Assembly: GCA_002712945.1 (NCBI GenBank)
Contig: PAVA01000026.1
Coordinates: 1 to 54,953 of the forward strand
Source of the DNA: Citromicrobium sp.
GTDB lineage: Bacteria; Pseudomonadota; Alphaproteobacteria; Sphingomonadales; Sphingomonadaceae
Reading direction: 5' to 3'
Length of the DNA: 54,953 nucleotides
Shown here: piece by piece, positions 38,494-46,546 of the stretch
Layout: each line of letters begins with the position of its first letter
Position numbering within the stretch: the first letter of the stretch is position 1
Made by a program: the position numbers and the translations under genes
Notes under the pieces: model-generated
What the model was told of the DNA's origin: nothing
Databases searched by the model: none
Seen by the model: only the letters and a program-made list of their open reading frames with translations

Positions 38494-39129
38494 CTAGAGA
38501 TCGAATTCGTCGACCAGCTGTTCGCGCACCGCGATCGCCGCGGCTTCGGCGCGGTTGGATACGCCAAGCTTGGCGAGGATCGCGCCGACATGGTAATTCG
38601 CCGTCGACACCGAAAAACCCAGGTAATTGGCGATCTCGGCGTTGGTGAAACCCTTTGCCAGCAAGACGAGCACACGCCGCTGCTGGCCGGTGAGCGAGCC
38701 TGAGAGGTTGGGGCCCGGATCGCTCTTCGCGGACTTCCCGGACACCGTGGCCGCCTCGCCTTTCACGACCTTGCGCACCGCATCGATCAGCTCGTCGAAG
38801 GTGACGGACTTGGGAAGGTGCGCGGAGGCGCCGCTCGCCATCATGCTGGCCACCATGTGGCTTTCCGCGAAAGTGCTGAGCCCGATGATCCGGATGTCGG
38901 GATGCGACCTGTGGATCGCTTCGGTCGCTGCTAGCCCGCCCATGCCCTGCATCCGCAGATCCATCAGCACGATGTCCGGCGAGAGCTTTCCGCACAATTC
39001 CAGCGCGGTCTCGCCGTTCTCCGCCTCGCCGACGATCTCGACCTCGGGCGCGTTCGCCAGCAGCTGGGCGATGCCCCTTCGCACCATCAGATGGTCGTCG
39101 ACGACCAGGATCCGAATCTTCGCGTCCAT
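38494..39129 (-). CDS. NarL/FixJ-type response regulator
   Basis: 211 residues. Receiver domain with acidic pocket 'VVDDH' and phospho-acceptor Asp57 ('VLMDLRM'), Lys near 107. LuxR-type DNA-binding domain at about 143-200 ('LTGQQRRVLVLLAKGFTNAE', 'STANYHVGAILAKLG'). Output regulator for the histidine kinase encoded 4 nt upstream in the same operon. Target genes not evident; the secreted cluster next door is a candidate. Confidence 0.94.
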   Translation of the reverse strand: MDAKIRILVVDDHLMVRRGIAQLLANAPEVEIVGEAENGETALELCGKLSPDIVLMDLRMQGMGGLAATEAIHRSHPDIRIIGLSTFAESHMVASMMASGASAHLPKSVTFDELIDAVRKVVKGEAATVSGKSAKSDPGPNLSGSLTGQQRRVLVLLAKGFTNAEIANYLGFSVSTANYHVGAILAKLGVSNRAEAAAIAVREQLVDEFDL

Positions 39130-39133
39130 CGCC

Positions 39134-41551
39134 TTATCGAAACCAGATCATGGTCACTCGGCAACCCTGTTGTGGCGCGCTGTCGATTTCGAGCCTGGCC
39201 CCGATCGTTGCCGCGCGGTCGCGCATGATCGACAGCCCCAGCCTTTCGCGCCGGCCTCCGGCGGTCGGATCGAAACCGCGTCCAGCGTCGCTGACGCTCA
39301 GGAGCGCACGGTCCTCCATCGCGTCGAAGACCAGTTCCACCTCGCTGACACCGCTGTGCTTGAGCACATTGTTCAGCGATTCCTGGGCCACGCGGTAGAA
39401 CATCGCGATCACTTCGGGCGGCAGCGATGCCGCTTCGTTGATGTCGCACTCGACCTTGAGCGCGTAGAGCCTGGTGAAGCTCTCCACCAGCTCGTTCAGG
39501 CGGTGAGTGAGCGACCATTGTTCGCCCTCGTCACGCAATTCGGACAGCAGGTGCCGCATTTCGCTCAGCGCGTGACGGTTGAGCCGCGCGACCTGCTCGG
39601 CCGCCTCGCGATCGGGAGGCGCCAGCTGGTGCAGGCGCGTCGGAAGGGCGCTTGCATGAAGGGCGGCCGATGCCAGGGTCTGCGCGATGGCATCGTGCAG
39701 ATCGGCCGACAGCCGGGCGCGCTCTTCCAGCTTGGTGCTCTGGATCGTCATGTCGGCGATCTCGGCCACGCGATCGGCGACGCGGTCCTCCAGCCGCCGG
39801 GTCAATGCGGTCTGCTCGCGCGCCAGCGCATTGAAGGATTCGATCAGGAACCCGATCTCGTCGCTGAAGGCGACCGGAACCTGCGTGTCGCTATCCCCCT
39901 CTCGATAGCGCCGGATGCCGCTCATGAGCCGTTCCAGCGGAGCGAGAAGGAAGCTGCGGAAGATCAGCGGCAGGCCGATCAGCGCGGCGAGCGCGGTCAG
40001 CAGGATGAACAGCACGAAGGGGGCAAACAGCCTGTCCAGATGGACCATGAAGGTCCGGTAATGATCCTGCAGCAGCGCGGGGCCGGCATCGGCCTGCCCG
40101 CCCGGCGTTATCCCGATCACCCAGGGGGCAGCCAGCGGGCTGAGCATCGCATAGCGCGGGGCCGGCGGCACATCGAGAAACTGCATCGCGATGCGGCCGT
40201 CGGAATGCAGGATGGTCTGGATCTGGTAGCAGCGGCTCATATCCTCCCGGTTGCAACGGTCGCGCCGGGTCACCACCAGCCGCTCGCGGTCGATGACCGC
40301 GGTGATCTGCGTCCCGGTCTCCGGCAGCTCGACCAGCATCGGGTAGATCGCTGGCAGGCTCCCGTCCTCGAAAGCCGCATCGACCGGATGCGGCATCCGC
40401 CCGAATGCAATCGTGCCGAGCGCGCCCACGTAAACATGATCATACGCGCGTCCGTAGAAAGGAAACTCGAACGGCAGGTCTATCCGTCCGCCATTGCCGG
40501 CAAGGGCGGGGCCCCTGACGCGTTCGGGCAGGAAGACCGTAGGCTGTACCGCATAGCCCAGATCGCCGCCGCGCGGGACGAACAGCAGTGCATCGCCCGA
40601 AGAGGGCAGGTCAGGCGCCCGGAACTGCTCCTGATAGGCGGGCGCGACAACCCAGGCGGCCCCATTGACCGCGGCGAGCAGGACCGCGAAGCCGATGACG
40701 GTGAGCTTGAAAAGAAACGTCGTGCGTTCGGGCAGATAGCCGACCAGCACGAGCGTCAGGCCGACCAGTTGCAGCAGCACCAGCCAGCAGATCAGGATCT
40801 CGAAGGGAAAGTTCGCAAGGCTTTCGTCGGGAAAGTACAGCGCAGCCGTGTGGAGGATAGGCAGGATCGTCAGGAACAGGAACGCGCGCGCAACCTTCGC
40901 CTCGCGCGAGGATGCGGGGTGCCAGAGCAAGGCGAGCCTGGACAGCGGGCCCTGCCGCGCGGGGCGCTGCAAGTCGATCGGCTGGGCCGCTATCAGCTGA
41001 CGCCAGAACACGATTGCGGCCCAGATCATCCCGACATGCATCCAGCCCGCGAGCCATTGCGGGCGCCACCAGGCTTCCCGCGCGATCATGGCGATGTCCG
41101 CACGGATGGCGATCACCGTCTCGGCAGCGATCAGCCCGGCGAGAAAGATCGCCACGATCCGCATCTCGCGCCGCGCGCCGGGCAGGGGATTGGGGAACAC
41201 ATAGGCGAGCGCGATCATCGCGAGCGGCGCGATGGCTCCGAAGGGCCGGGCCCAGGGCATGGCAAGTGTCGCCAGTCCGCCGGGCTCCGACCAGGGCATT
41301 GCGTAGCTCAACCAGCCTCCGCCCGTCAGCACCCGCAGCAGGGATGTGAACAGCGCGAAGACCAGCGACAGCATGAGGATGGCAAGCAACCAGGTCGCCG
41401 GATGAAAGCGCCCCTGCGTGGAATCCGCGAATGCCCGCCGCGTCAAGTATGCGGCCAGCACCAGAGCCAGCAGAACCTGGCTCAGATAGCTGATGGCGGC
41501 GGGATTCCAGAACAGCGACGCATCCGCTGTACTGGCCGCTCCCCATTCCAT
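39134..41551 (-). CDS. Membrane sensor histidine kinase (NarX-type, HisKA_3)
   Basis: 805 residues from ATG 41551 (an upstream TTG is less likely). Seven or more transmembrane segments in the N-terminal 300 residues, an extracytoplasmic beta domain ('IDLPFEFPFYGRAYDHVYVG', about 360-500), another membrane helix, HAMP, coiled coil, HisKA_3 with His619 ('SADLHDAIAQ'), then HATPase ('NNVLKHSG', 'DAGRGFDP', 'RLGLSIMRDRA'). It forms a two-component pair with the response regulator. The ligand is unknown. Confidence 0.92.
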   Translation of the reverse strand: MEWGAASTADASLFWNPAAISYLSQVLLALVLAAYLTRRAFADSTQGRFHPATWLLAILMLSLVFALFTSLLRVLTGGGWLSYAMPWSEPGGLATLAMPWARPFGAIAPLAMIALAYVFPNPLPGARREMRIVAIFLAGLIAAETVIAIRADIAMIAREAWWRPQWLAGWMHVGMIWAAIVFWRQLIAAQPIDLQRPARQGPLSRLALLWHPASSREAKVARAFLFLTILPILHTAALYFPDESLANFPFEILICWLVLLQLVGLTLVLVGYLPERTTFLFKLTVIGFAVLLAAVNGAAWVVAPAYQEQFRAPDLPSSGDALLFVPRGGDLGYAVQPTVFLPERVRGPALAGNGGRIDLPFEFPFYGRAYDHVYVGALGTIAFGRMPHPVDAAFEDGSLPAIYPMLVELPETGTQITAVIDRERLVVTRRDRCNREDMSRCYQIQTILHSDGRIAMQFLDVPPAPRYAMLSPLAAPWVIGITPGGQADAGPALLQDHYRTFMVHLDRLFAPFVLFILLTALAALIGLPLIFRSFLLAPLERLMSGIRRYREGDSDTQVPVAFSDEIGFLIESFNALAREQTALTRRLEDRVADRVAEIADMTIQSTKLEERARLSADLHDAIAQTLASAALHASALPTRLHQLAPPDREAAEQVARLNRHALSEMRHLLSELRDEGEQWSLTHRLNELVESFTRLYALKVECDINEAASLPPEVIAMFYRVAQESLNNVLKHSGVSEVELVFDAMEDRALLSVSDAGRGFDPTAGGRRERLGLSIMRDRAATIGARLEIDSAPQQGCRVTMIWFR

Positions 41552-41698
41552 CGCCCCGAATACCGCCCCGTTACTGTCCGCCGACGAACCTAGCTCGAAA
41601 TGGCGGCTGCACAAATGCGATGTTGCAGCCGTTGCTTTTCGGGAGTGTCCGGAAGCGGATTGCCGCAGGCCGGGCCCGGACCGACCCTCGCGCGGCCG

Positions 41699-42379
41699 CT
41701 AGTCCCCCGTCGTCCCGACTTCTTGCGCCTGCGGGTTGTTCGGCACGAGCACCAGCGTCCCCTGCTCCACCCGCCATTGCGCGAGGCGGCTCAGCAGGTT
41801 CATCCCGATCACGTTGGTCTCGCCGATATTGGGCGCGATCACCGCGTCGAGCCCGAAGGCCGCGACATTGCCGAAACGCAGTTCCTCGACCGTTGTGGTG
41901 CCGACGCGGATCGTGCCGTTGGCGGTGGTCATCATCACCGGCAGGCGGTCGGTCCGCTCCTCCAGCCCCGCTGCTTGCGCGGTGCTGGCCGAGATCGCGG
42001 TCAACGTGGCGCCGGTATCGACGAGGAAGCGGGCGGGCACGCCGTTCACTTCCGCGTTGAGCCAGTAGTGCCCGTCTGGCGACAGTTCGACGCGCGTTTC
42101 CCCGCCGACGACGCTTTGTTCGGCAAGGCCGACATCGGACATCGCGACATCGAAGCGCGGATCGAGCCGGGCGAGTTGCAGCACGATCAGGACGAGCACG
42201 CCGCACAAAACCAGCGTGCTGCCGGTGCTGAGGATGCGCCCGAGAAAGAGGTCGCGCCGGGCAAGCGCGCCGCCCAGCCAGCCGAACAGCATCGCGGCGA
42301 CCGCGATAATCAGCAGCCCCGATTGGGGAATCGTGCCGATGGTCGCGGCGAGCTGGTCGAACACGGGCTTCAGGTCCAT
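41699..42379 (-). CDS. Membrane-anchored clan AA aspartic protease (TIGR02281 type)
   Basis: 226 residues. Two transmembrane segments (about 18-36 and 48-68), then a retropepsin-like domain with catalytic 'RFLVDTGATLTAIS' (Asp about 121), 'IGMNLLSRL' near the end. The active site would face the periplasm. Single-domain proteases of this family probably act as dimers. Substrate unknown. Confidence 0.9.
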   Translation of the reverse strand: MDLKPVFDQLAATIGTIPQSGLLIIAVAAMLFGWLGGALARRDLFLGRILSTGSTLVLCGVLVLIVLQLARLDPRFDVAMSDVGLAEQSVVGGETRVELSPDGHYWLNAEVNGVPARFLVDTGATLTAISASTAQAAGLEERTDRLPVMMTTANGTIRVGTTTVEELRFGNVAAFGLDAVIAPNIGETNVIGMNLLSRLAQWRVEQGTLVLVPNNPQAQEVGTTGD

Positions 42380-42446
42380 GGCCGCAATATAGACCGCCCC
42401 GCCCCACTATTCCATGAATGGAAATGGCTGGGTTTCCGCCTCAACC

Positions 42447-42506
42447 CGTCATTGCGAGTAAAGGTGCTTCGCAGCCCTGGATTGCTTCGCCACGCTCGCA
42501 ATGACG
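42447..42506. repeat. REP-like hairpin element
   Basis: CGTCATTGCGAG (42447-42458) and its exact complement CTCGCAATGACG (42495-42506) flank about 36 nt. This is a familiar alphaproteobacterial interspersed palindrome. It sits between the protease and egtD, downstream of egtD, and may also act as terminator. Confidence 0.75.
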
Positions 42507-42518
42507 AGATACGAAAAG

Positions 42519-43505
42519 CTAAGGCGCGCTGCGGGGCACGCTCGCTTCGGCCAGCACCACGCTGAAGCGCTCTTCGGCGTCGAGCCAGCGCCCCACCGGG
42601 GTCCACTCGCCCGCAAGAAGCTGCTTGTCGGCGCTGCGCCGGTCGAACTTGTGGCTGTTCTCGGTATGGATGGACTCGCCCGCCTGCATCGCAAACGTCT
42701 CGCCCGCAATTGCGAAGCTTATCGCTTCCTGCGCGACAAGATGCATCTCGACGCGCGCGAAACGATCGTTCCAGCGCGCCTCGTGCCGCAGCTTCTCGAC
42801 CGGAATCGTGCCCCCCAGCTCGCGGTTGATCCGCCGTGGGAGGTTGAGGTTGAACTCGGCCGTGACGCCGCCCGCATCGTCGTAGGCCGCCTCGAGCACG
42901 GCCCGGTCCTTGATTAGATCCATGCCCACCAGCAGCAGAGATCCCTCGCCCAAAGTCTCTCGCATGGTGCGCAGCAGGTCGGTCGCGGTGCGCGCAACCA
43001 TGTTGCCCAGAGTGCCGCCGGGGAAGAAGCCGAGCTTTGGCATCTCGGCGACTTCGGCTGGCAGTTCCACCCGGCGCATGAAGTCGGCCTCGACCGGATA
43101 GACCGGCAGGCCCGGAAACTTGGCAGACAGATCGGCGGCGGCGGCACGCAGGAAGTCGCCCGCGATATCGAGCGGGACGTATGCCGCCGGGTCGATCGCT
43201 TCGAGCAGCAGCGGCGTCTTGACCGAGGAACCGCTGCCGAACTCCACCACCGCCCGGCCCTTGCCGATCGCGGCGGCAAATTCGCTCGCACGCGAGCGCA
43301 GGATCTCGGTCTCGACCCGCGCCGGGTAGTACTCGGGCACCTGCGTGATGTCCTCGTAAAGCTGCGAGCCCGCATCGTCGTACAGCCAGCGCGCGGGGAT
43401 CGCCTTCTGCTCCTCGCGCATCCCGGCCAGCACGTCGGCACGGAACGCCCGGTCGATCCCGGTCTCGTCGAGATCGACCAGCTTGAGGCCTGCATTGTCG
43501 GTCAT
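42519..43505 (-). CDS. egtD: L-histidine N-alpha-methyltransferase
   Basis: 328 residues, normal for EgtD, which trimethylates histidine to hercynine with SAM. 'IPARWLYDDAGSQLYEDITQ' and 'EYYPARVETEIL' N-terminal motifs, SAM-binding 'VVEFGSGSSVKTPLLLEAI', 'LGFFPGGTLGNM', and C-terminal 'IHTENSHKFDRRSADKQLL' are diagnostic. Start overlaps the egtB stop; a two-gene ergothioneine operon. Confidence 0.95.
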   Translation of the reverse strand: MTDNAGLKLVDLDETGIDRAFRADVLAGMREEQKAIPARWLYDDAGSQLYEDITQVPEYYPARVETEILRSRASEFAAAIGKGRAVVEFGSGSSVKTPLLLEAIDPAAYVPLDIAGDFLRAAAADLSAKFPGLPVYPVEADFMRRVELPAEVAEMPKLGFFPGGTLGNMVARTATDLLRTMRETLGEGSLLLVGMDLIKDRAVLEAAYDDAGGVTAEFNLNLPRRINRELGGTIPVEKLRHEARWNDRFARVEMHLVAQEAISFAIAGETFAMQAGESIHTENSHKFDRRSADKQLLAGEWTPVGRWLDAEERFSVVLAEASVPRSAP

Positions 43506-44815
43506 CGGATATCCTTGGCGAGACGCAGGCCGGTGAACTGCCAGCGCTGGTGCGGGTAGAAGAAATTGCGGTAACTGGCCCGCGAATGGCCGCGTGGCGT
43601 GGCGCAGCTTGCGCCTTTCAGGACGAACTGCCCGCTCATGAACTTGCCGTTATATTCGCCGACCGCGCCTTCTGCTGGCTCGAAGCGCGGGTATGGCAGA
43701 TAGGCGCTGCGGGTGAACTGCCAGCAATCGCCGAACAGGCCTTCGCTGCCGGTCGGCTGCGCCGGGCCCGCTTCGTCGAGCTGATTGCCGGCGCAAGGAT
43801 CGTGGCTCGGGGCCTCGTCGGCGTGCTGGCCACGCGCGATGGCTTCCCACTCGAACTCGGTCGGCAGGCGAAACCCTGCCCACGAAGCGAACGCATCGGC
43901 TTCGTAGAAAGAGATGTGCGTCACGGGCGCATCGGGATCGCGCTTCTGCCATCCGGCGAGCGTGAAATGCTCATCGTCCCGCCAGTAGTCGGGCGAGCGA
44001 ACCTTGTTCTCGTTAACCCATGCCCACCCGTCAGACAGCCACAGCGCGGCAGTCTCGTAGCCGCCATCGGCGATGAACGCGTCCCACTCGGCATTGGTGA
44101 CGAGCCTGTCGGCAAGCCCAAAGGGTTCGAGCAGCACGCGGTGGCGCGGGCCTTCGCAGTCGAAGGCAAATCCGCTTCCATCGTGGCCGATGGCCGCGAT
44201 GCCGCCGGGATGGTGGGTCCAGCTTGCATCCGAATCCCAGCGAAAGCTGGGATCTCGACCGGCTTTGCGCTCCGTCTGTGGGAGGTCCCTGCTTTCGCAG
44301 GGACTCACATCTGCATCCCACATCGCCGGGCCCAGCGGGTTCTGCAACAGCGCATGCTTGATATCGGTCAGCAACAATTCCTGGTGCTGCTGTTCGTGCG
44401 CAATGCCCAGCTCGATCAGCGGGGCCAGTGCGGGATCGTCGAGCAGCGGCGCCATCGCATCGGTCACCGCCGCGCGCCAGCCGAGCACTTCTTCTACCGT
44501 GGGGCGCGAGAGCATCCCGCGCGAAAAGCGCGCGATGCGCGATCCTTCGGCCTCGTAATAGGAGTTGAAAAGAAACGGCCAGCGCTCGTCGTGCAGTTTG
44601 TAGCCGCTCAGGTGGTCGCGCAGGAGAAAGGTCTCCCAGAACCATGTCGTGTGCGCGAGATGCCACTTGGCGGGCGAGGCATCTTCCATCGACTGGATGG
44701 TCGCATCGCTTTCGGAAAGCGGTTCGACGAGCGCCTCGGTCAGCGCGCGGGTCGCCAGGAAGCGCTCTTCGAGCGGGCTCTCCTCCGCCTGCGATCGGAG
44801 TCTTTTCGAAGCCAC
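43502..44815 (-). CDS. egtB: Ergothioneine sulfoxide synthase EgtB
   Basis: 437 residues from GTG 44815, which has GGAGGG 6 nt upstream (an in-frame TTG at 44866 lacks this). DinB-like iron-binding part: 'AKWHLAHTTWFWETF' and 'HEQQHQE' (HxxxHxE facial triad). C-terminal FGE-sulfatase domain ('GFRLPTEFEWEAIARG', 'GGC'-less 'LKGASCATPRGHSRASYRNF'). It joins hercynine to a sulphur donor using oxygen. About 25-30 residues (around 'CESRDLPQTERKAGRDPSF') derive from a palindromic repeat inserted in frame. Confidence 0.94.
   Translation of the reverse strand: MASKRLRSQAEESPLEERFLATRALTEALVEPLSESDATIQSMEDASPAKWHLAHTTWFWETFLLRDHLSGYKLHDERWPFLFNSYYEAEGSRIARFSRGMLSRPTVEEVLGWRAAVTDAMAPLLDDPALAPLIELGIAHEQQHQELLLTDIKHALLQNPLGPAMWDADVSPCESRDLPQTERKAGRDPSFRWDSDASWTHHPGGIAAIGHDGSGFAFDCEGPRHRVLLEPFGLADRLVTNAEWDAFIADGGYETAALWLSDGWAWVNENKVRSPDYWRDDEHFTLAGWQKRDPDAPVTHISFYEADAFASWAGFRLPTEFEWEAIARGQHADEAPSHDPCAGNQLDEAGPAQPTGSEGLFGDCWQFTRSAYLPYPRFEPAEGAVGEYNGKFMSGQFVLKGASCATPRGHSRASYRNFFYPHQRWQFTGLRLAKDIR
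44234..44304. repeat. Double-hairpin palindromic element inside egtB
   Basis: Two perfect 8-bp stems with 4-nt loops: ATCCCAGC-GAAA-GCTGGGAT (44234-44253) and GTCCCTGC-TTTC-GCAGGGAC (44285-44304). Such elements are normally intergenic; here it is translated and keeps the frame. It lies between the iron-binding and the FGE domains, a plausible loop. Confidence 0.8.
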
Positions 44816-44941
44816 GGATTTCCCTCCCACCTGGCGAGCAATCCTGTCCCACCCTAGAGACAACAATGCGGCGGGGGAAACCCGGTTTCCGAATTTCTCC
44901 TAGGTTAGGTCCAAAGCAGGTGGGAGTTTTTGCTCCGGGCC

Positions 44942-44957
44942 GTTCGCGCTAGCGAAC
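44942..44957 (-). terminator. Possible terminator after DAHP synthase
   Basis: GTTCGC-GCTA-GCGAAC stem-loop 10 nt beyond the stop codon of the leftward gene, followed by a second small GGAG...CTCC hairpin with an A/T loop. No clean U tract. Confidence 0.4.
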
Positions 44958-44967
44958 TTCCAACAAA

Positions 44968-46338
44968 CTAAGCCGCCGCGGCCGAGCGATCGACCTGCGG
45001 CTGGAGCATCTCGGCAATCGCGAAGGCCAGTTCGAGCGCCTGGGCCGCGTTGAGGCGCGGGTCGCAATGCGTGTGATAGCGGCTGGAAAGCTCCGCATCG
45101 GTGATCGCCACCGCGCCGCCGACGCACTCGGTCACGTTCTGGCCGGTCATCTCCAGATGGACCCCGCCGGGATAGCTGCCTTCGGCCCGGTGCACCGCAA
45201 ACACGCTCGCCAGCTCGCTCTTGATCCGGTCGAAGGGCCGCGTCTTGTAGCCCGAGTCCGACTTGACGACATTGCCGTGCATCGGGTCGCTCGACCACAC
45301 GACCGGGTGCCCTTCGCGCCGCACGGCGCGGATCAGGCCCGGCAGGTGCGCCTCCACCTTGTCGTGCCCGTAGCGGGTGATGAGCACGATCCGGCCGCTC
45401 TCGCGGTTGGGATTGAGCGTATCGAGCAGCCGTAGCAGGACATCGGGGTCGAGTGAGGGACCGCATTTCACACCGATCGGATTGCGGATGCCGCGCATGA
45501 ATTCGACATGCGCGCTGCCTTCGAACCGGGTGCGGTCGCCGATCCACAGCATGTGCGCGCTCGAATCGTACCATTGGCCGGTGTTCGGATCGCGCCGGGT
45601 CATCGCCTGCTCGTAGGGGAGCAGCAGCGCCTCGTGGCTGGTGTAGAAATTGGTGCCCTGCAGCTGCGGCATATCGCTCGGATCGATGCCGCAGGCCTCC
45701 ATGAAATCGAGTGCCTCGGTGATCCGGTCGGCCATCGACAGGAACTTTTCCGACCACGGGCTGCGGGTCATGAAATCGAGCGTCCAGTCATGCACCTGTC
45801 GCAGGTTGGCATAGCCGCCGCCCGCGTAAGCCCGGAGCAGGTTGAGCGTCGAGGAAGCCTGGTAATAGGCGCGCACCATCCGCTGCGGATCGTTGCGGCG
45901 CGATTCGGGCGTGAAGTCGATCCCGTTGACGTTGTCGCCGAAATAGCTCGGCAGAGTGACATCGCCTTGCGTTTCGGTATCGCTGGAGCGCGGCTTGGCG
46001 AACTGGCCCGCCATGCGGCCCACCTTCACCACCGGCAGCGATCCGGCATAGGTCAGCACCACCGCCATCTGCAGGATCACGCGGAAGGTATCGCGGATAG
46101 TGTCGGGCGCGAACTCGGCGAAGCTTTCCGCGCAGTCGCCGCCCTGCAGCAGGAAGGCCTCACCCGCCTCGACCCGGGTCAGCTCGGCCTTCAGCGCATC
46201 CGACTCTCCGGCGAAGACCAGCGGCGGGCACGCGGCAAGCTCTGCCTCGGCCTTCGCCAGCGCGGCTGCATCCTCGTAGGCGGGCAGATGCTTCGCCTCG
46301 AATTTCGTCCAGTTCTCGGGGCCCCAGTCGGAAGCCAT
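44968..46338 (-). CDS. Class II 3-deoxy-7-phosphoheptulonate (DAHP) synthase
   Basis: 456 residues. Condenses phosphoenolpyruvate and erythrose 4-phosphate, first step of the shikimate pathway. Plant-type (AroA-II) blocks: '[15 protein letters not shown]', '[17 protein letters not shown]', '[11 protein letters not shown]', '[13 protein letters not shown]', '[11 protein letters not shown]', '[15 protein letters not shown]'. AGGA about 9 nt before the ATG. Monocistronic between two terminator-like elements; no leader peptide with aromatic codons was seen upstream. Confidence 0.96.
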   Translation of the reverse strand: MASDWGPENWTKFEAKHLPAYEDAAALAKAEAELAACPPLVFAGESDALKAELTRVEAGEAFLLQGGDCAESFAEFAPDTIRDTFRVILQMAVVLTYAGSLPVVKVGRMAGQFAKPRSSDTETQGDVTLPSYFGDNVNGIDFTPESRRNDPQRMVRAYYQASSTLNLLRAYAGGGYANLRQVHDWTLDFMTRSPWSEKFLSMADRITEALDFMEACGIDPSDMPQLQGTNFYTSHEALLLPYEQAMTRRDPNTGQWYDSSAHMLWIGDRTRFEGSAHVEFMRGIRNPIGVKCGPSLDPDVLLRLLDTLNPNRESGRIVLITRYGHDKVEAHLPGLIRAVRREGHPVVWSSDPMHGNVVKSDSGYKTRPFDRIKSELASVFAVHRAEGSYPGGVHLEMTGQNVTECVGGAVAITDAELSSRYHTHCDPRLNAAQALELAFAIAEMLQPQVDRSAAAA

Positions 46339-46459
46339 GACAAATTATCCTGCGGTTTCTCGTCGCTAACGCACAATGGAGTGGCGACTCGACGACGGGC
46401 ACGCAAGCATATTTCTCTATCCCGAACCCTTATGGAACTTTTGCTTTGGCGTCAGACCT

Positions 46460-46532
46460 CCCGCCCCGCCTCCCCGCCCGGCCACCAAGGGTACACCCAG
46501 GATATGGTGGCAGGGCGGGGAGGCGGGGCGGG
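46460..46532. repeat. Very long GC-rich hairpin (20-bp perfect arms)
   Basis: Positions 46460-46479 and 46513-46532 are exact reverse complements (C/G-only with one A/T). The stem continues, after one mismatch, with GCCACCA (46481-46487) and TGGTGGC (46505-46511), about 27 pairs in all with a 17-nt loop. It lies between the M16 peptidase stop and the DAHP synthase promoter region, so it can end peptidase transcription and insulate the next gene. Confidence 0.8.
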
Positions 46533-46546
46533 GCCAGATGCGACGT

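Noticed and set aside
38627..41593. 988-codon rightward frame opposite the histidine kinase
   Set aside because: Shadow of a clear two-component system; low-complexity Arg/Gln/Asp/Gly composition.
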